Shown here piece after piece: positions 60,301-64,000 of a DNA stretch of 64,000 nt (within the stretch, counting starts at the first letter, position 1; each line of letters begins with the position of its first letter). Below the pieces are notes generated by a model. It saw nothing but the letters and a program-made list of their open reading frames with translations, did no database searches and was not told the DNA's origin. The stretch is from Rhodoblastus sp963713695 (GTDB lineage Bacteria; Pseudomonadota; Alphaproteobacteria; Rhizobiales; Beijerinckiaceae), in the NCBI GenBank assembly GCA_963713695.1, contig CAVQMU010000001.1:248001-312000 (forward strand). Reading direction: 5' to 3'. Both the position numbers and the translations under genes were made by a program.

Positions 60301-61243
60301 TCTCCGTCATCCCCGCCGAAGGCGCGAAGTCGATGTTTTCATTGCCTTGCAGGAAAATGCCGGCGCCGAGCGCCTCGCCCGAAGCGCCACCCGCGGTTCC
60401 CTGGCCCGCCGCGACGCTGCCGCTTTCGAGCGAGCCGCTATCGATGGTCAGCGTCGCGCCGGCTTGCACGAAAATATCGCCGCCCGCGCCGAGGCCGCCG
60501 CCGCCGCCGCCGCTTTTCTGGGAGTCGCCGCCATCGCCGCCGCCGAAGCCGCCGAGGCCGCCGAGGCTGGCGCTGCCGCCGCCGCCTCCGCCGCCGCCGA
60601 AGCCGCCGCTGGCCGGCTGGTTCAACCCCGCGCCGCCGCCGCCGCCGAAACCGCCGGCGCCGCCGACGCCCAGGCTGTTGCTGTTGGCGCCGCCGGCGCC
60701 AAAACCATTCGGAATCGTCACGCTGGCGTCGAGATTGCCGCCCTGGCCGCTGGGGCCGCTCTTCTGGCCGCCGGCGCCGCCGGTCGCCGAATCATTGTCG
60801 AAAGTGACGGCGGAAAGCGCGACATCGGCGCCGCTCGCCAAAAACAGGCCGCCGCCGAGGCCCGCGCCGCCGCCGCCGCCAAAATAGCCGCTGCCGCCGG
60901 CCCCGCCGAGCGCCGTCGCGTTCTCGATGGTCAGATTGTCGATGGCCACCTGGCCGGCATAGACGAACAGGCCTTGCTGGCCATAGGAAGCGCCCTGGCT
61001 GTCGGCGCCGTCGAGCGCGAAACCTTCGCCGTTGATCTCCAGCGTCACGCCCGGTTGCAGATCGATCGCCTCCAGCGCGCCGATGAGCGCGATGTCGCCG
61101 GCCAGGTCGATCTCGTAGGCGCCGGCGGGAAGCGCGCCGGCGGCGGCCGTGCCGGCGGCGTCGGCCTGTGCGATCACATTGTTCAGTTCGGCGGCCGTGG
61201 TGACCGGTTGGCCGTCGCTGGGAATGAGTTCGGTATTGGCCAT
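54331..61243 (-). CDS. Giant beta-helix/autotransporter-repeat protein with Hint domain (Hint2; apparent frameshift near 59230)
   Basis: Restored length about 2303 residues from MANTELIPSDGQPV (61243), with AAGGA upstream. The first part holds two tandem units (about residues 1-475 and 475-1010), each with a beta-helix-like start (GAYEIDLAGDIALIGALEAI or GAYTIDIAAGANIELTSELE), NLTIEN, a glycine-rich block, and PATR-type text (NSYSGGTTIDSGVLEIG). Next comes SDWNDPTNWSPPGVPGAGD and long beta-strand repeats with a tandem duplication. At about residues 1965-2118 is the Hint domain (CYCEGTRILTERGEVAVED, SPQHAVFVEGVLIPIIRLANG), then the same C-terminal domain as Hint1 (LGVVVREIEIDG, LGAGWHPLEG). 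The frame break is near 59230. No beta-barrel or signal peptide is seen, so the export route is unknown. Confidence 0.82.
56351..57650 (-). repeat. Near-identical tandem duplication (about 640-660 bp units) in Hint2
   Basis: Unit 56351-56989 and unit 56990-57650 are almost identical, apart from a 21-base addition in the second. They encode copies of a segment starting NDGLLEATNATAGNGGLV and ending ITNETNGVIEATYADEPL. The close identity suggests recent duplication or homogenisation. Confidence 0.85.
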
Positions 61244-61832
61244 GAAAGCAATTCCTTCAAGGATCGTCGCGGTTCGAACGGGACAAGCGCCCGCAACCAA
61301 GCAGGGGCGGCTGTCAGAAGACACCGGCTGAAATCATCCTTTGCGGCCGCGCATACGCCGAGACCGCAAATGTTTTTTTGTCAGACAAACTAACGTAACG
61401 TAATCTAAGCAGCTCCGCGGCGTAAGTCATTTTCTTGTGAAACGCGGTCGACACGACCCGGCCGGCCTGACGATCCTTCCCAGGACTGGAGCGGACTGTT
61501 CGAAAGCAACAAACTGCGGTCATCGGCAGGATGACAAATCGGTCCGGAGGCGATGGTCGCCACGCAGCGGCGCCGCGGCAATCGTCGTCAACGCCAAGGA
61601 AACCGGGATGAGAGCACGGCGCAATTTGCAAAATTCCCGGCAATGGACTTGCGCAGGCTTATCAACCGGGCACAGCGAGCGCGGCTCGGTTAAGAGCGTG
61701 GGTCTCGACAACTCCGCTTACGGCACGCATTCAATGCGGCGAACGAAGGAGCGCTCCGATCAATGACGACATGTTAACTCTAACGCTTTCATTTTCCTTG
61801 CGTTACCTGTGGATGACGGGCAACATGGCCGT
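61244..61832. other. Gap between Hint2 and LuxR-type regulator
   Basis: This 589-base divergent region should hold the promoters of both genes. Part of it is relatively AT-rich (about 61360-61440, and 61760-61800 before the regulator). Short frames occur but none has a family motif or ribosome site, and no clear -35/-10 pair stands out. Confidence 0.5.
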
Positions 61833-62471
61833 ATGCGGTTCCTGATCGTCGATGACCACGCGGTTTTACGCAGCGGACTTGTCGCTCTGCTGCAACAAGC
61901 CGAGCCAGATGGGTTCGCGCTGGAGGCTTGCAACGCGGCGCAAGGTCTTCAACTTGCGGCGGCGCATGCGGATCTCGACGCCGTATTCCTGGATCTCGAA
62001 ATGCCCGGCCTCGGCGGCATCCAGGCGATCGAGGAATTCGGCAAGCGTCGTCCCGACTTGCCGGTTATCGTGCTTTCTGCTTCGGAAGACCCGGGCGACG
62101 TCAGGCGCGCCCTCGCCGCCGGCGCGCTCGGTTACATCCCCAAATCCTCCCATGCGACGACGCTGCTGGCCGCGGTCCATCTTGTGCTGCAGGGTGGCGT
62201 CTACGTGCCTCCGCTGGTGCTGAACGACGCTTCGCCCGAGCAAATTCAAGTTCCTCCAGTCACTCCGTCGCCGCCGCACGGCCGCCTGACAGAGCGTCAA
62301 CGCGAGGTTCTGCAGTTTATCGTTCAAGGCCGTTCCAACAAGGAAATCGCCATTGCGCTCGATCTCTCGGAAAAAACGGTGAAAGTTCACGTATCCGGGC
62401 TGTTCAAGGCGCTCAACGTCGTCAATCGCGCGCAAGCGGCCGTAGCCGCGCGTCAGGCCGGCCTGCCTTAG
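61833..62471 (+). CDS. LuxR/NarL-family response regulator
   Basis: A 212-residue protein started at MRFLIVDDH; a GTG 24 bases earlier is possible. The receiver has the acidic pair (VDDH), the phosphoacceptor Asp in AVFLDLEMPGLGG (about residue 56), and the conserved Lys in GYIPKSSH. The C-terminal HTH is RLTERQREVLQFIVQGRSNKEIA, typical of LuxR-type output. Its neighbour is a convergent hybrid histidine kinase, the likely partner. It is divergent from Hint2, which suggests that it may regulate that gene. Confidence 0.92.
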   Translation: MRFLIVDDHAVLRSGLVALLQQAEPDGFALEACNAAQGLQLAAAHADLDAVFLDLEMPGLGGIQAIEEFGKRRPDLPVIVLSASEDPGDVRRALAAGALGYIPKSSHATTLLAAVHLVLQGGVYVPPLVLNDASPEQIQVPPVTPSPPHGRLTERQREVLQFIVQGRSNKEIAIALDLSEKTVKVHVSGLFKALNVVNRAQAAVAARQAGLP

Positions 62472-62520
62472 TTTGATATGGCTCGATCAAGGGGCCCAAC
62501 GCGCGGCCGGTTTGCAACGA

Positions 62521-64000
62521 TCAAGCCAGCGTCGCGCGGCGTTTGTTCATGACATTCCCGATCGTCGCGCGCAGTTTGCTGTTGGCGACGGGTTTGTTGA
62601 GCACGATGAAACCACTGTCGCTCGCCTCCCGCAATCGTTCGGACGCTGTGTCGCCGGTGATCAGCACGGCAGGAATGTCGTCGTTGTATTCAGCTTGCAA
62701 TTGCCTGATCACGTCGATGCCGTTTTCCTCGTCGCGCAGCCGGTAGTCGCAGAGGATGAGGTCGGGCGCGACGGGACAACCGGCGATTTTTTTATGCATT
62801 TCCGCGCCGGACCCGGCGGTGATGACCCTAAGGCCCCAGCTCGTGAGAAGGCTCTGCATTGCATCCTGCACCATCGCCTCATCGTCGACGACCAGGATGA
62901 GGCCCTCCAGCGAAATCGGGGACAGCCGCGGCGCAACGATCGGTGGCGCTATGGCGGCGCGACTAGCAATCGGCACTGAAATCGAAAATACGGAACCCTT
63001 GTTGACCAGTGATCGCAGCGTGAGGGGATGATCGAGCAGCGCCGTGAGGCGGCGCACGATGGCAAGCCCCAGTCCCAGGCCCTTGTCGCGATCACGTTCG
63101 GGGTTTCCCAGTTGGTAGAACTCCTCGAAAACGCGATCGATCTGGTCGGGCGGAATGCCCCTGCCGGCGTCCCAGACCTGAATACGCAGCCGCGCCCCGC
63201 GTCGGCAGCCTACCAGCACGCGACCGGAGTCGGTGTACCGAATGGCGTTCGAGACAATGTTGCGCAAGATGCGTTCAAGCAGAACGGAATCCGATCGCAC
63301 GCTGAGACCGCAAGGGCTGGCTCGGATCGCGATGTTTTTCTGCGCCGCATCGCCGGAAAATTCCCGGCAAATGCGCTGAAGCAACGGATCGATCGCGAAA
63401 ACCCGCAGATCAGGCTCGACAACCCCGGCGTCAAGTTTGGAAATATCGAGCAGCGAGCTGAACAAACCGTCCATCGCGCCGATCGAACCCTCGATATTGC
63501 CAACCAGCCGCCGCACATCGTCGCTCATTTCGCAACGCGAGAGGGCACCCACATACATGCCGAGCGCGTGGATCGGTTGCCGCAGATCGTGGCTCGCGGC
63601 GGCCAGAAAACGGGACTTCGACAGGTTCGCCTCTTCGGCCCGCTCTTTCTCGCTTCGCAATTGATCGACGAGTGCGTCCTTCTCGAAACGCAACCGCAAT
63701 GTTTCGTTGAAATTGGCGTTGGCGATGCGCGCCAGTCTGGTCATCGCGACGGCGAAAACGCTGACGCCAATCGAAGTCAAGACATGGATCGTGCCGCCCT
63801 GGACGAAAAACCAGACGACGGAGCTTAGCGTGATGGGAAAAAAAGTTGCATACAAGGCCGGGAGATAGCTGCCGAAGGTGGGAATTGCGCCATTGGCGAC
63901 AGTGACGGCCGTAAGCAGGATCACATATTGCTCAGTTGGACGCTCCGAACCAACCAGCGCAACCACCCCAAAGCTCCACCAGCAACCATCCGCGATCGCG
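62521..64000 (-). CDS. Hybrid histidine kinase/response regulator, 5' end cut by window
   Basis: The frame is open to the right edge, so the N-terminus lies beyond it. Visible parts: several membrane segments (residues about 15-85 of the visible part), a helical linker, HisKA with SHDLRQPIHALGM (the phosphorylated His), HATPase with ILRNIVSNAIRYT, DAGRGIP and GLGLGLAIVRRL, and a C-terminal receiver (Asp in LILCDYRLRDEENG, Lys in FIVLNKPV). It faces the LuxR-type regulator tail to tail, 49 bases apart. The signal is unknown. Confidence 0.92.
   Translation of the reverse strand, partial: AIADGCWWSFGVVALVGSERPTEQYVILLTAVTVANGAIPTFGSYLPALYATFFPITLSSVVWFFVQGGTIHVLTSIGVSVFAVAMTRLARIANANFNETLRLRFEKDALVDQLRSEKERAEEANLSKSRFLAAASHDLRQPIHALGMYVGALSRCEMSDDVRRLVGNIEGSIGAMDGLFSSLLDISKLDAGVVEPDLRVFAIDPLLQRICREFSGDAAQKNIAIRASPCGLSVRSDSVLLERILRNIVSNAIRYTDSGRVLVGCRRGARLRIQVWDAGRGIPPDQIDRVFEEFYQLGNPERDRDKGLGLGLAIVRRLTALLDHPLTLRSLVNKGSVFSISVPIASRAAIAPPIVAPRLSPISLEGLILVVDDEAMVQDAMQSLLTSWGLRVITAGSGAEMHKKIAGCPVAPDLILCDYRLRDEENGIDVIRQLQAEYNDDIPAVLITGDTASERLREASDSGFIVLNKPVANSKLRATIGNVMNKRRATLA

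Overview
The window comes from a GC-rich alphaproteobacterium, most likely Hyphomicrobiales (Rhizobiales). The evidence is the ruvCAB-ybgC-tolQRAB-pal-cpoB-tilS-ftsH-glmM gene order, an rcdA/DUF1192/trcR (DUF1013) cell-cycle neighbourhood, and groES-groEL under a CIRCE operator. A methylotrophic/Beijerinckiaceae-type genome is possible, but nothing here fixes the genus.

Layout. 1-7.9 kb: surface-polysaccharide genes (SGNH hydrolase, O-antigen ligase-like protein, GT2, LysM protein, GT4, DUF6492 protein, Gfo/Idh/MocA oxidoreductase). 8.0-23.2 kb: cell-cycle, recombination and envelope core: rcdA, DUF1192, trcR, ruvCAB, the complete Tol-Pal operon, tilS, ftsH, glmM. 23.5-25.8 kb: a CPA1-type Na+/H+ antiporter gene split by an IS630-family element with exact TA duplication. 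25.9-36.6 kb: rluD-like, a BaiN/TIGR03862 flavoprotein, serC, an Mrr-type restriction endonuclease lodged between serC and serA, accA, a YafK-like L,D-transpeptidase, an LpcC-like glycosyltransferase and an IHF/HU protein. 36.8-41.8 kb: groEL/groES, a polysaccharide flippase, a YkuD L,D-transpeptidase, rpmB. 42.1-61.2 kb: an accessory block opened by a tyrosine integrase beside a short sequence resembling a tRNA-Pro 3' end. It carries two giant proteins that share a C-terminal Hint module, flanking a TPR-sulfotransferase. 61.8-64 kb: a LuxR-type response regulator convergent with a hybrid histidine kinase cut by the window end.

The most unusual locus is 43.7-61.2 kb. The TPR-sulfotransferase overlaps the first giant gene by an ATGA stop/start, so the two are translationally coupled. 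That giant protein alternates six glycine-rich modules (resembling the ALK/LTK glycine-rich domain) with seven cadherin/Ig-like repeats before the Hint domain. The second giant protein has an unrelated beta-helix/autotransporter-repeat passenger on the same Hint plus C-terminal module. This looks like a secreted or surface adhesin system with a dedicated modifying enzyme; the link is an inference.

A quality caveat: eleven apparent single-base frameshifts interrupt otherwise well-conserved genes, including serA and accA. Ten behave as an extra base. In each case removing (or, for accA, adding) one base restores a protein of normal length, so assembly or sequencing error is more likely than true decay. 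Frameshifted genes are annotated here over their full restored span.
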